Shown: positions 39,801 to 46,893 of the stretch, one piece after another
How positions within the stretch are numbered: position 1 is the stretch's first letter
Layout of the letters: every line of letters starts with the position of its first letter
Origin: a virus
DNA length: 64,000 nt
IMG/VR virus record: IMGVR_UViG_3300029922_000031
Span: 1 to 64,000 of that record
Direction: 5' to 3' (one strand)
Notes under the pieces: model-generated
What the model saw: the letters and a program-made list of their open reading frames with translations, nothing else
What the model was told of the DNA's origin: nothing
The model's database searches: none
Position numbers and translations under genes: made by a program

Positions 39801-40241
39801 GTCGCTAGAAGCGATTGCGACGTCGTCCGCGCTCAAGTCTGCGAGCGCTGCGAACAGATCGCTAAAGCCCAGTTTCGCGTTGTTATAGAAATGGGCCTCG
39901 TCGTTGGCGAGCGACAGCAGCCGAAACAGCGCCAGCAAGCCCTTCTCCGATAGGACGTAATAGGTCAGGAAGAACTCCGGCGGCGCCTTCGCCTTGCCCT
40001 CTTTGCGAGGCGGCTTGCGCCAGGTGAAATCGTCGACCAGCCGCAGCCGGCAGCCTACGATCGGCTTGACGCCTTTCTTTTTGCAACGATTGGTGAAGTC
40101 GATCATCGAGGTAACGTTCATGGTCTCGGTGAGAGCGACGGCCTTGGCCTCAGCCTTCACCGCGGCATCGACCAGCCGCTCCACCGATAGAATGGATTCT
40201 CCGAGAGAGAAGTTCGATCGAGCGGCTAAAATCGCGTGCAT
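36849..40241 (-). CDS. dnaE: DNA polymerase III alpha (DnaE-like) with UDG-like C-terminal domain, 1130 aa
   Basis: Replicative polymerase. ATG at 40241 has GAGGG upstream. Order: a PHP domain (~1-230) whose first metal motif is degraded to ARSNFSLGES (no H-x-H); palm with GPGRGSVGGSLVAYLMGITE (~385), PDADLDF (~420) and IKMDLLGLETLDI (~570) holding the three catalytic Asp; fingers and tail. From about residue 950 a domain TALIKRPKEGKQVSAEELKT, YRPFLDKELDIIKPPIIVLM and VVGFNPGEIYHAP looks like family-4 uracil-DNA glycosylase, without a clear GEAPG motif. Proofreading probably comes from a separate DnaQ-like protein. Confidence 0.93.
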   Translation of the reverse strand: MHAILAARSNFSLGESILSVERLVDAAVKAEAKAVALTETMNVTSMIDFTNRCKKKGVKPIVGCRLRLVDDFTWRKPPRKEGKAKAPPEFFLTYYVLSEKGLLALFRLLSLANDEAHFYNNAKLGFSDLFAALADLSADDVAIASSDVYSVLGHRDATLILSKIRDALSASNVFVTLTPVNTPLFDTLNKKAIEAARTYGFLPLVTRPVCYDENEADATEVMGAICSNTPLSSMWNKSPAFRDLHPMANAALASQVVEGCKRLNARGMDPKETALAFRDGLMNTEKLVDLVHYEWKKQKPSLPKMAPDEFAAVVAKCKLGWAKRFSASVFGHKPEKAELEAVYRPRLVYELQILKSLSFSGYFLLVEDVVNYAKSQGILVGPGRGSVGGSLVAYLMGITECDPIRFGLLFERFINPDRLDLPDADLDFMSARRHEVVEYLVNKYGTARVAGVSNFSTLGPASAIRDVAKAFGLEEREFGCSKLTPKKHGAHVPLTEAAEQVAEIGAFRDKFPPIWGVCLKLEGVMRNLGQHAAGVIVGGCDIVERAVVERRSGAEKVVCWDKRIVEDQGLIKMDLLGLETLDIIDLTTQYIRKRHSAKVNLMSIPLDDEKVLGNFAIGKTTGVFQFESGGMRRLLKELGKDGTITFEDITAATALYRPGPMESGMMDSYWKRKQGIETVEYDHPLLEAVLKETYGVFVYQEEVMQASRVIAGYSAPDADKLRKIMGKKLPEEMKKERGKFVDGCVKTVGCDVEWAGHLFDKIEGFAGYGFNKSHSVEYTLISYQAMWLKTYYPVEYFAATLSLVKDEKLPALLADAASHGVTIDMPEINLATERFEIITDFKLMIPFTRVKGLSENAAAAIVEARGDGTAGYRKFDSMADLSARVNRRLVNVAKIELLNRIGCFAAIEPTHVPIDSPTRIKDQRELIPGLVTSIVPIHREMALEEPDRRRLEKLYNVMLSAVVKDGVPVRAYASEDAEFAIIFDAPSAAEEEANMMFMSSPSRRPYAVEQTQAAMDEVGLRVDQGYWTALIKRPKEGKQVSAEELKTYRPFLDKELDIIKPPIIVLMGGTTVRTFLPDFKGKASDDAGSIHYSATYDANLVVGFNPGEIYHAPEKFDSLIKVFDAVQSLI

Positions 40242-40243
40242 TA

Positions 40244-40495
40244 TCAACCCTCTAGCATCCGCCAATGTGTGATCTGGACGCGATCAAACTGACCATTCGT
40301 CTTGATGAAGCCTTCGTAAGCTTCGAGCTCCGTCTGAAGACGAATGTTCAGCGCGCCGGTGAAGATCACCCGACCGCTGTCTTTGATCTCGCCCTTGATG
40401 AAGTCGAACCAGACAGCCAACTTCGACGTGTAGACGGTCGGCGCGGGCGTCATCGCAACCTGCTCGTCGGCAACGTCTTTATCGATCTCATTCAT
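40244..40495 (-). CDS. Hypothetical protein, 83 aa
   Basis: MNEIDKDVADEQVAMTPAPT then beta-rich VYTSKLAVWFDFIKGEIKDS and a helix. Two bases from the dnaE start. Possibly a polymerase accessory; not recognised. Confidence 0.58.
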   Translation of the reverse strand: MNEIDKDVADEQVAMTPAPTVYTSKLAVWFDFIKGEIKDSGRVIFTGALNIRLQTELEAYEGFIKTNGQFDRVQITHWRMLEG

Positions 40496-40498
40496 CTT

Positions 40499-41032
40499 CT
40501 AGTCTCTCCTGATTGAGAATCGGCCGTCGATCTCCAAGGTCGCTCCGATGGCGGTGAACACCTGCAAAGCGTGATTCGCGTGAGCGATGGCCGTCTCACG
40601 TCCCCAATCCAGTTTCGTCGTGTAGGCGAGAATCAGATCGTCTTTCGTCATCCCGTCGTTGCCTTCAAGCAGCACGTCGCATGCGATCCGCAGCCAGACA
40701 CGCTTCGTCTTGTCGACGATGGGGTTGACGCCTTTGAGCAGCGCCGACTTGAAGTCCGAGCAGACCGCCTCAACGCGATCGACCGTTTTCATCGCCTTCT
40801 TTGAGATCAGCACGCCGCCGACCTCAAGCCGGGGAGGGGGCAGGGGCGCTGCGACGGCCGGAGCTGGGGCCGCAATGCCAAAGTGGGCGTGCAGAACGGC
40901 AAGGCGCACTGCCGCCTTCGGCCGACATTCAGTGATGAAGGCGCATGTCGAACAGACCGCGTGCGTGCCGTTGAAGATCAGCGGCGAGCCGAAACAGCCA
41001 GGCGCGAGGCCCGGATCCATGACATCGGTCAT
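40499..41032 (-). CDS. Hypothetical protein with cysteine cluster, 177 aa
   Basis: CFGSPLIFNGTHAVCSTCAF and ITEC (residues 13-36) give four cysteines that could bind zinc or Fe-S. After an Ala/Pro linker comes a helical domain (VDRVEAVCSDFKSALLKGVN, WGRETAIAHANHALQVFTAI). Unknown. Confidence 0.58.
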   Translation of the reverse strand: MTDVMDPGLAPGCFGSPLIFNGTHAVCSTCAFITECRPKAAVRLAVLHAHFGIAAPAPAVAAPLPPPRLEVGGVLISKKAMKTVDRVEAVCSDFKSALLKGVNPIVDKTKRVWLRIACDVLLEGNDGMTKDDLILAYTTKLDWGRETAIAHANHALQVFTAIGATLEIDGRFSIRRD

Positions 41033-41035
41033 TAC

Positions 41036-41668
41036 TTACCTGTATCTCTTGGCGGCGAGAGCCAGCTCACGATAGACCGCAGCGCGATCTGTCTTGGAAA
41101 GTCCCATGAAATCAAAGACCATTGCCGCGGTTACACGCCCAACAGCGAAGACGGCAATGTCGCGGCCGCGGCCTGACTGCGCGCGGGCCTGACTGTGCTG
41201 AACCGCGTCGAGAAGGAATTGCGGTGGCTTGTCGATCAGGTCGACGAACAACCGCGCCCGCGGCGAAAGCCGATTCATCACGAAGTCGCGGGTGTCGGCG
41301 CGTTCGAACGCCTCGATGCCGGATAGGCCAGCATCATCCTCGATCGCCTCGTGCAACCCGCCCGAATCTTCGGCGGGCTCGTCACCCGGCATTATGTCGA
41401 GCGAAGTGCATTGACCGTTGTCGATCTGATCCTGCACCCATCGGTTGATGTGGTGATGCATTCCTCGGCTCAGAAACGCCAGGAAGGGGACGCCGTATTC
41501 CTCGCTCCAGGCGTCCCGAGCCTTGCACCAGGCGATGCAGAGCTCCTGATAGATGTCCTGCGCCGTTAGGCTGGCGGCGCCGGCCGCGTGAGCGCGTCGT
41601 AAAACGCGCCACGCGAAGCTCTTGATGGCCTTGTCGTGCTGCGGCGTGAAGGCAAGCTGGGTGTTCAT
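41036..41668 (-). CDS. Sigma-70-like factor, 210 aa
   Basis: LTAQDIYQELCIAWCKARDA, WSEEYGVPFLAFLSRGMHHH and INRWVQ resemble sigma region 2 (D-x-x-QE, then A-W/Y-F-x-x-x-FL-R-HH-INRW). The C-terminal VTAAMVFDFMGLSKTDRAAV is a possible region 4 helix-turn-helix. ATG 41668 or GTG 41671 may start it; both overlap the CobS-like stop. May direct host polymerase to the GCTATA phage promoters. Region 4 is weak, so an anti-sigma or DNA-binding role is possible. Confidence 0.6.
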   Translation of the reverse strand: MNTQLAFTPQHDKAIKSFAWRVLRRAHAAGAASLTAQDIYQELCIAWCKARDAWSEEYGVPFLAFLSRGMHHHINRWVQDQIDNGQCTSLDIMPGDEPAEDSGGLHEAIEDDAGLSGIEAFERADTRDFVMNRLSPRARLFVDLIDKPPQFLLDAVQHSQARAQSGRGRDIAVFAVGRVTAAMVFDFMGLSKTDRAAVYRELALAAKRYR

Positions 41669-42828
41669 CACACGCCGCCAAAGACACGTTGAGCGAAGCC
41701 GTCGGCGGTCTCTTTATCGACGCGCGAGAGACGCGCAGCCCAGGCGGCGATCAGACCCGCCCGCCAGGCGCCACCCTTCATCACCGCGAAGCGCGCGGCG
41801 TTGATCAGCTCGCGCGGCGAGATCGTCGAGCCCAACCGGGCGGCCTTGAACGCCTCGCGAATGCTGTTGGCGAACTCGACGAGCTTGTCGGCGTCCTTTT
41901 TGTCGATGTTCGCCTGACCGGCGATCACCATCGACTCGACCTTCGGCTCCATGTAACCGATCTCGATCGTGACGCCGAAGCGCGAGAAGTTCGCGCCGTC
42001 CTGCATCTGGGTGCCCTGATAGAGACCCGTCTCGTCGCCGCAACCGTTCGTGTTGCCGGTCGCGACGAAGCGGAAGTTTGGGTGCGGCCGGATCACGCGC
42101 TGCGCCGGCGGAGCCTCTTTGATGTAGAGAGCCTTGCCTTCGAGAACCGGCTGATAGACCGAGAGAACGGGCGCGGTGCCGCGGTCATACTCGTCGGCGC
42201 AGTAGACGAAGCCTTCGAGCATCGCGACGGCCAGCGGACCGAGTTCGAACTTGGTCTCGCCTTCCTTGACGACATATTGCCCGATGATATGCGATTCCTC
42301 GGTGTTGACGGTGTGCTGGACGCGCATGAAGGGGCGCTTCGTGCGCGCCGCGATCTGCTCGAGAAGCGTGGTCTTGCCGGTGCCGTGATAGCCCCAGACG
42401 TAGAGCGGGGCCTTAAGCTCCTGTGCAATCAGGATTGACTTAAGGTTCTCGATGTCAAAAACGTAGTTCTGGTCCACGTCGGGCACGAGCTGTTCGGCTT
42501 CCGGCGTCAGCTCGGACATGACCGGGATCATGATCGGCTGGCCGCGCGCGTTCATCGCCGCCTTGACCTCGCCGAGAGCGAAGATTTCGTGCATCGGCTG
42601 ACGATCGCCGCCGACGACTTTGGCCTGCTCCTTCTGAGCCTGCTTGACGCGGATCATGCTCTTGGCGGCCTCGGAAAGGATGGGCTCGCCGGGGTATTCG
42701 CGCTGGTAGCGGGCAATGTCCCAGCCAGGATGATTCTCGCGAAGGTAAACTTGGATGGAGTGGCACAGTGCTCCGTCGAGCTTGCACTCGATTTTGCCGC
42801 CACCGATAGCGGGCGTCGTCTCCGTCAT
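41668..42828 (-). CDS. cobS: CobS-like AAA+ ATPase (MoxR group), 386 aa
   Basis: Walker A VWGYHGTGKTTLLEQIAAR (~143), Walker B MLEGFVYCADEYDRG (~205, CADEYD), sensor 1 FRFVATGNTNGCGDE (~260) and sensor 2 region ISPRELINAARFAV (~345). Together with the CobT-like neighbour it forms an AAA+/VWA pair. In bacteria CobS-CobT-CobN insert cobalt into hydrogenobyrinic acid diamide; in phages the pair's target is unknown and no CobN is seen here. Confidence 0.85.
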   Translation of the reverse strand: MTETTPAIGGGKIECKLDGALCHSIQVYLRENHPGWDIARYQREYPGEPILSEAAKSMIRVKQAQKEQAKVVGGDRQPMHEIFALGEVKAAMNARGQPIMIPVMSELTPEAEQLVPDVDQNYVFDIENLKSILIAQELKAPLYVWGYHGTGKTTLLEQIAARTKRPFMRVQHTVNTEESHIIGQYVVKEGETKFELGPLAVAMLEGFVYCADEYDRGTAPVLSVYQPVLEGKALYIKEAPPAQRVIRPHPNFRFVATGNTNGCGDETGLYQGTQMQDGANFSRFGVTIEIGYMEPKVESMVIAGQANIDKKDADKLVEFANSIREAFKAARLGSTISPRELINAARFAVMKGGAWRAGLIAAWAARLSRVDKETADGFAQRVFGGV

Positions 42829-42869
42829 GATCGTCTCCTTTGTCGCTGCGTCGCTGCAAACGATGCGCT

Positions 42870-42911
42870 GTTATCGCGCATCGTGTCTTGGTTCACAAGT
42901 CAATTCTGACT
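42870..42911 (-). promoter_or_regulatory. Promoter and palindromic operator before the CobS-like gene
   Basis: GATAAC (42870-42875) on the minus strand with the operator AGTCAATTCTGACT (42898-42911, perfect half-sites) upstream of it. Confidence 0.58.
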
Positions 42912-42915
42912 GGCG

Positions 42916-45294
42916 TCAAGCGGCAAGTAGAATCCGCTTGAGCTCCTTCATAATCGTCGAGGGGAGCTCCTCGATCCGCTTAAGAACAACATGCTTCGGG
43001 TAATAGTGCCGAACCGAGTCATCCATGATCCCGATACCGATCACCTCGATGCCGCGCTTTGTCGACTCCTCGATGACCTGATGGAGATGCGAATTTAGCG
43101 CAGCCTCTGGCCTTTCACCGCTACGATAGGTGTAGTGGGCGGCGGCCGAGGGCGACCCGTCGGACAGAACGATCAGCACCTTGCGCTTCTCCTTGCGCCT
43201 CATAAGACGAGTCGCCGCGACCTCGATGCACTCGCCATCGACGTTGTTGCGCAGGAAGTTCTGATGCTCGGCGGCGACCGCGAACCGCTGCTTGACCGCC
43301 GGCGTCAGACGCTCGTTGAAGTCCTTGTAGATTGGCATGTAGATCGGCTCGATGCGGCCGTATTGCTTGCCGATGCGAGCCTCCTCGGCCGTGATCAGAT
43401 CGTCCAGCGTGCGGTTCGCGGGAAGCGTCGTGAAGCCGAGCACCTCATGCGCGATCTTCACCCGTTCCAGCGTCTGCGAGAGGGCGTAGGCCGCCTGCAT
43501 CGCCGTCGTCATCTTCTTCCCGCCCATCGAGCCGGAGTTGTCGACCACCAGTCCGACCGCTGTGTCCTTCGACGTGTTCTCGTGGAGACGGCGGAAGACC
43601 CGATCGTCGCCGACGAGCAACTTGTGCAGGCTCGCCGCGTGCAGCCGACCCGACCGGAAGCCGGGCAGCTTGAGCACGTTCGAGCGGGACGCCATGAGCC
43701 GCTCAATGTCCTTTTGCATCGGCCCAATCATGTGCCGCGTCGAGCTGTCAAAAGACTCAAACTCCTCGTCCGTGACTTTACCCGTGATGACCGAGACGTC
43801 GTCGTAGTCCTTGGTGAAGACGCGATATTCGGCGCCGCGCGTCATCCGGGTCGCAAGATCGGTGATCTCGCCGACGATCGCGTCCTTGAATTTGTCGCCG
43901 TCGACCTCGATCTCCATGTCGGAGAACGCCGACGAACCCATGCCTGGATCCTTGCTTTCGCCGGACTCCTCTAGTTCGTCGCTGGGCTCTCCGCCGGCGG
44001 AACCTTCTCCAGCTTCTCCGCCGGACCCTTCGTCGCCTGCGTCGCTGTCGTCAGACTCAGACCCAGCGCCTGCGCTGCCATCGTCAGACTCCTCATCCTC
44101 TCCGCCGTCACTGGCAGACGTTCCGACTTCGCCGTCGTCGCCGTCTTCATCCCGCTCTCGATCGGCGGGCTCTCCGTGATCGTTGTCCCGTTCTCCATCG
44201 TCACCGTCGGCGTCATCCTCTGACTCCTCGGGGTCGACAGCTCCGTCACCGTCTCCGTCGCTCCCATCAGCATCACCAGCACCTTCGCTGGGGAGTTCCG
44301 AATCATCGCTCTCTGACTCACTCGAGCCAGAAGTCTCTTCATCCTCGGATTCATCTTCGCCTTTCTCGCCCTCGCCGGGCTTCTCGGTCTCTTTCGGTCC
44401 GTCAGCTTCCTCGCCGGCATCCTCCTCGGACGACTCGCCCTTGTCTTCGCTGGGCTTCTCGTCATCGCCAGTCGATGCTGACTTATCCTTTTCGGCAGAC
44501 TTTTCGCCGCCGGCACCCTCGTCTTCCTCGTCCTCGGGCTTGTCCTTGTTCGCGCCCTTGCCGTCGCTCTTGGTCTTCTCGGTCGAGTCCGACTTGGACG
44601 GCTCGGTCGGGGAGCCAGGCGGCGGAGCGGGCGGGGCAGGGGGCGGCGGCGGGCAGAGAACGCTGTGATAGACCTCTGCGATCGCGAAGGCGTCGCGGGT
44701 GTTCTTCATGCCCGTCATGCGAGCGCGAATGTCTTTCGGCAGCCCGTCGAGCAGCGACTTGACAAGCGGATGCTCCCAGTAGCCCTTGCCCGTCATCCAG
44801 TCATTGAACACCTTCTGGCCGCAAAGCGCGCGCGCCATCACGACGATGATCGCCTCGAACTCCTTCTTCGGATCGCCCTTGGCTTCCGCGATGTGCGGCT
44901 CGGTGATCTTCTTGAGGAAGAACTCGTGCAGTCGGCCGAGATTGTAGTGCGAGCCGGGGAACTTGTCGGCCATCCGCTTCTCGATCAGCGGATCTTCGAG
45001 CATGTTCCACAGGCCGTGCAGCTTCGCGCTCGCCCTGCGCTCCTTCATCTTGTAGGTGAACTCGGTGAAGAGGATGTGCGCAACCTCGTGGTCGATGAAG
45101 CCCTGGATCGCCATGAGCAACTCGGCCGTCGCAGTGTCGGGGATTTGCGGGATGTTGACCCGGATCGGCTTCCCGGCCTTGTCGTTCTCCACATACGCAG
45201 AAGCGCCTCGCTGAGTGACGACCAGCCCCTTGCCTGCAAGGAGCTGGGTCACTTTGACGATGACCTCGCGCATTAGCGCAATATCTTGATTCAT
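42916..45294 (-). CDS. cobT: CobT-like protein with HExxH and von Willebrand A domain, 792 aa
   Basis: N-terminal domain with HEVAHILFTEF (~68, HExxH type), a very acidic Asp/Glu/Ser/Gly region from ~220 to ~450, and a C-terminal VWA domain with the MIDAS sequence VVDNSGSMGGKKM (~590) and VLIVLSDGSPSAA (~720). This matches the CobT layout and partners the CobS-like ATPase just downstream. The acidic stretch makes strong shadow ORFs on the other strand. Role in phage unknown; chaperone-like remodelling of a target complex is one view, cobalamin supply another. Confidence 0.85.
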   Translation of the reverse strand: MNQDIALMREVIVKVTQLLAGKGLVVTQRGASAYVENDKAGKPIRVNIPQIPDTATAELLMAIQGFIDHEVAHILFTEFTYKMKERRASAKLHGLWNMLEDPLIEKRMADKFPGSHYNLGRLHEFFLKKITEPHIAEAKGDPKKEFEAIIVVMARALCGQKVFNDWMTGKGYWEHPLVKSLLDGLPKDIRARMTGMKNTRDAFAIAEVYHSVLCPPPPPAPPAPPPGSPTEPSKSDSTEKTKSDGKGANKDKPEDEEDEGAGGEKSAEKDKSASTGDDEKPSEDKGESSEEDAGEEADGPKETEKPGEGEKGEDESEDEETSGSSESESDDSELPSEGAGDADGSDGDGDGAVDPEESEDDADGDDGERDNDHGEPADRERDEDGDDGEVGTSASDGGEDEESDDGSAGAGSESDDSDAGDEGSGGEAGEGSAGGEPSDELEESGESKDPGMGSSAFSDMEIEVDGDKFKDAIVGEITDLATRMTRGAEYRVFTKDYDDVSVITGKVTDEEFESFDSSTRHMIGPMQKDIERLMASRSNVLKLPGFRSGRLHAASLHKLLVGDDRVFRRLHENTSKDTAVGLVVDNSGSMGGKKMTTAMQAAYALSQTLERVKIAHEVLGFTTLPANRTLDDLITAEEARIGKQYGRIEPIYMPIYKDFNERLTPAVKQRFAVAAEHQNFLRNNVDGECIEVAATRLMRRKEKRKVLIVLSDGSPSAAAHYTYRSGERPEAALNSHLHQVIEESTKRGIEVIGIGIMDDSVRHYYPKHVVLKRIEELPSTIMKELKRILLAA

Positions 45295-45329
45295 CGCTGC
45301 TGTCCTCTTAAGACTGAAATCGTGTTCTA

Positions 45330-45358
45330 ACGATACAGTCAGAGAGAGTGGGTCACAA
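45330..45358 (-). promoter_or_regulatory. Sigma-70-like promoter for cobT
   Basis: TTGTGA-17-TATCGT on the minus strand with GCCAATTGT upstream, the same block as at 2671. About 38 bases before the ATG at 45294. Confidence 0.55.
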
Positions 45359-45394
45359 TTGGCAATGTAAGGGAGGGTAGAGAAAGCGGATGAC

Positions 45395-45619
45395 TTATCT
45401 GAGTAGCATCAAGGACGGGCCGAGCGGGTTCAGAACGATGTAGATGTTGCCGAAGATCGGATGAGTTCCGAAAATCGCGTGATTAGGGCGAGTTGTAAAA
45501 TCGCTTCGGTCGGTGAGTTGCTCGGCGTATGTCAGCGCGACGTCATACGCAATTTCGCTGATCTGATCGATAACGCGGGCTGCCGCCAGCGGCTCTGATT
45601 TGACTGTGGCTAGATTCAC
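45395..45619 (-). CDS. Hypothetical protein, 74 aa
   Basis: GTG start MNLATVKSEPLAAARVIDQI, helical, then beta-rich GTHPIFGNIYIVLNPLGPSL. Stands alone between the cobT promoter and the region with the 45721 promoter. Unknown. Confidence 0.52.
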   Translation of the reverse strand: MNLATVKSEPLAAARVIDQISEIAYDVALTYAEQLTDRSDFTTRPNHAIFGTHPIFGNIYIVLNPLGPSLMLLR

Positions 45620-45913
45620 TGTTCGTTATCCCCATCATATTTGGGCCGCCTAAGCTTCACTGTTTGCTCGTGAAATCTAAAGCAGCTTTGAATTACATTT
45701 CGACGTTTGTCGTTAAAACATATAGCGCTTTCCCGGTGGGTCGTCTAAAAAAATCAATCGACGTTGACTGTTTCCGGCTGCGTCACCGCTGCAAACTCCG
45801 TTACATAGGGAGGTGTATCAATCAAGGACAAACTCGTGTGACTTTTTAGCGTCTCTGAAAATGTAACGCTAAAGCGGTGCGGCGCTCTCGCTGCACACGC
45901 TCACGTTACGAAG
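45620..45913. other. Gene-free control region
   Basis: About 290 bases with no gene I can support; a plus-strand frame at 45664-45849 has no ribosome site and is Lys/Ser/Arg-rich noise. It holds a minus-strand promoter, an operator copy, and an inverted repeat TTTAGCG/CGCTAAA (45845-45851, 45867-45873) near the stop of the XRE gene. Confidence 0.55.
45721..45769 (-). promoter_or_regulatory. GCTATA promoter and imperfect operator
   Basis: GCGCTATATG (45721-45726) with GACGACCCACCGGG upstream; AATCGACGTTGACT (45756-45769) has one mismatch and lies on the far side. Could drive the 45619 gene. Confidence 0.5.
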
Positions 45914-46357
45914 TCACTTTTTCAGCATGTTCTTCGGCAACATGTTCAGAAACACAGCCATCGCGGCCATTGTTTCCACCGTCTGCTTCGGGTCGAGATT
46001 GCCGGTCGCCGCGCGCCACGGCTTCAGAAGAATCTCCTCCTCATTCGGCGTCGCGATGCGACCAAACACCGTCTCGATCGCTTCGCCCAGATTCGGCCAA
46101 TATTGCTGAAGCGCCAGACGAAATAGGTGGGTAGGGTCGACGTGCAGCGCCTTGGCGAGCGCTGGAATTTTGTCAAGCGGGACTTTCGCTTCACCACGCT
46201 TGAACATGGAGATAATATTCGGCTTGTCGTAGCCGGCTTCGAGGGCAATTTCACGTTGAGTCTTCACGCCCTTAAGAGCATCGATCTGTTTATCCAAGTA
46301 TTTCGCAACCATCGTGCCCGCGAATGGCATTCCGGCTTTCACTTCTGAGACGGACAT
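45914..46357 (-). CDS. XRE-family helix-turn-helix regulator, 147 aa
   Basis: TQREIALEAGYDKPNIISMF, KRGEAKVPLDKIPALAKALH with VDPTHLF (residues ~33-82) is the Cro/CI-type helix-turn-helix. The C-terminal helices (EILLKPWRAATGNLDPKQTV) could dimerise. It is the only clear classic repressor-type gene in the window and lies between cobT and repC, so it is a candidate for reading the palindromic operators and for controlling repC; unproven. Confidence 0.8.
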   Translation of the reverse strand: MSVSEVKAGMPFAGTMVAKYLDKQIDALKGVKTQREIALEAGYDKPNIISMFKRGEAKVPLDKIPALAKALHVDPTHLFRLALQQYWPNLGEAIETVFGRIATPNEEEILLKPWRAATGNLDPKQTVETMAAMAVFLNMLPKNMLKK

Positions 46358-46462
46358 TGTCTATTCTCCCTCTTATACGCTTATAATACGCTTCGTAGTC
46401 GTTCTTTAGCCAGTGACGCTCGAAAACATTCATCATTGAATGATACCGGGCTCAATGAATGA

Positions 46463-46485
46463 TATAGCGCGTCGCGTCAGCAGTT
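46463..46485 (-). promoter_or_regulatory. GCTATA promoter for the XRE gene
   Basis: Minus strand GACGCGCTATATCATTC, about 105 bases before the ATG at 46357, followed by a near-repeat of CATTCAATGATG words that might be an autoregulatory site. Confidence 0.5.
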
Positions 46486-46724
46486 CGTGGGAACTGCTCG
46501 GGTTCGCTTGGAATATCAATCACCATTTACTGAGAGTCAATCGTCGCTTATGGCAGTTTGCGATGCCCACGAGAATCTCAGGTCGTTTTGTTCCATAATC
46601 TATATTATGCGAATCAGAAATGTTAATTACTTGGCGGGCGAATCCGCCTTCTCCGAATCGCACGACTCAGACAGAGTACCCTTGTTTATCAACGGGGTGA
46701 TTCTGCCCATGAGCTAATCGGACA

Positions 46725-46812
46725 AAGCAAAAGCCCCGCCAGGGTTGCCGCCCTGGCAGGGCTTTGGGTCTCCAAGATGGGTCCGCGCTAAAGGGACCGA
46801 CCAAATCGCAAT
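46725..46812 (-). ncRNA. Predicted ctRNA-like antisense RNA in the repC leader
   Basis: A minus-strand promoter TTGACA-18-TAGAAG (46841-46846, 46817-46822) would start an RNA near 46810. It contains a hairpin GGTCC/GGACC (46780-46798) and ends in a 15-bp stem with one mismatch (46730-46744 with 46751-46765) followed by TTTTGCTTTG, a standard terminator. Size, position and antisense direction match the ctRNA of repABC plasmids, which lies upstream of repC and limits RepC synthesis. Confidence 0.65.
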
Positions 46813-46816
46813 TCCC

Positions 46817-46846
46817 CTTCTAGCGCGCGGCTGATTCGGTTGTCAA
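46817..46846 (-). promoter_or_regulatory. Promoter of the antisense RNA
   Basis: Perfect -35 TTGACA and a -10 TAGAAG 18 bases away, on the strand opposite repC. It resembles a host sigma-70 promoter rather than the phage GCTATA family. Confidence 0.6.
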
Positions 46847-46893
46847 CAGTCTTCTGGCTGGTGAGCGCCCGAGCTTTGTCCAAAGGAGGACAA

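Larger units (their letters stand above)
46358..46893. other. Intergenic control region between the XRE gene and repC
   Basis: Over 500 bases without a convincing protein gene. A 76-codon plus-strand frame at 46487-46717 has no ribosome site and no family likeness. The region holds the XRE promoter (GCTATATC, 46463-46468), repeated ATTGAATGATA/CAATGAATGATA words (46433-46465), the antisense RNA below and the repC ribosome site. Confidence 0.6.

Noticed and set aside
44183-44668. Ser/Pro-rich plus-strand frame
   Set aside because: Antisense of the Asp/Glu/Ser-rich linker of the CobT-like protein.
45664-45849. 61-codon plus-strand frame near the XRE gene
   Set aside because: No ribosome site and lies across a promoter and an operator.
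46487-46717. 76-codon plus-strand frame upstream of repC
   Set aside because: No ribosome site, no family likeness and no repB-like motif; treated as control DNA.
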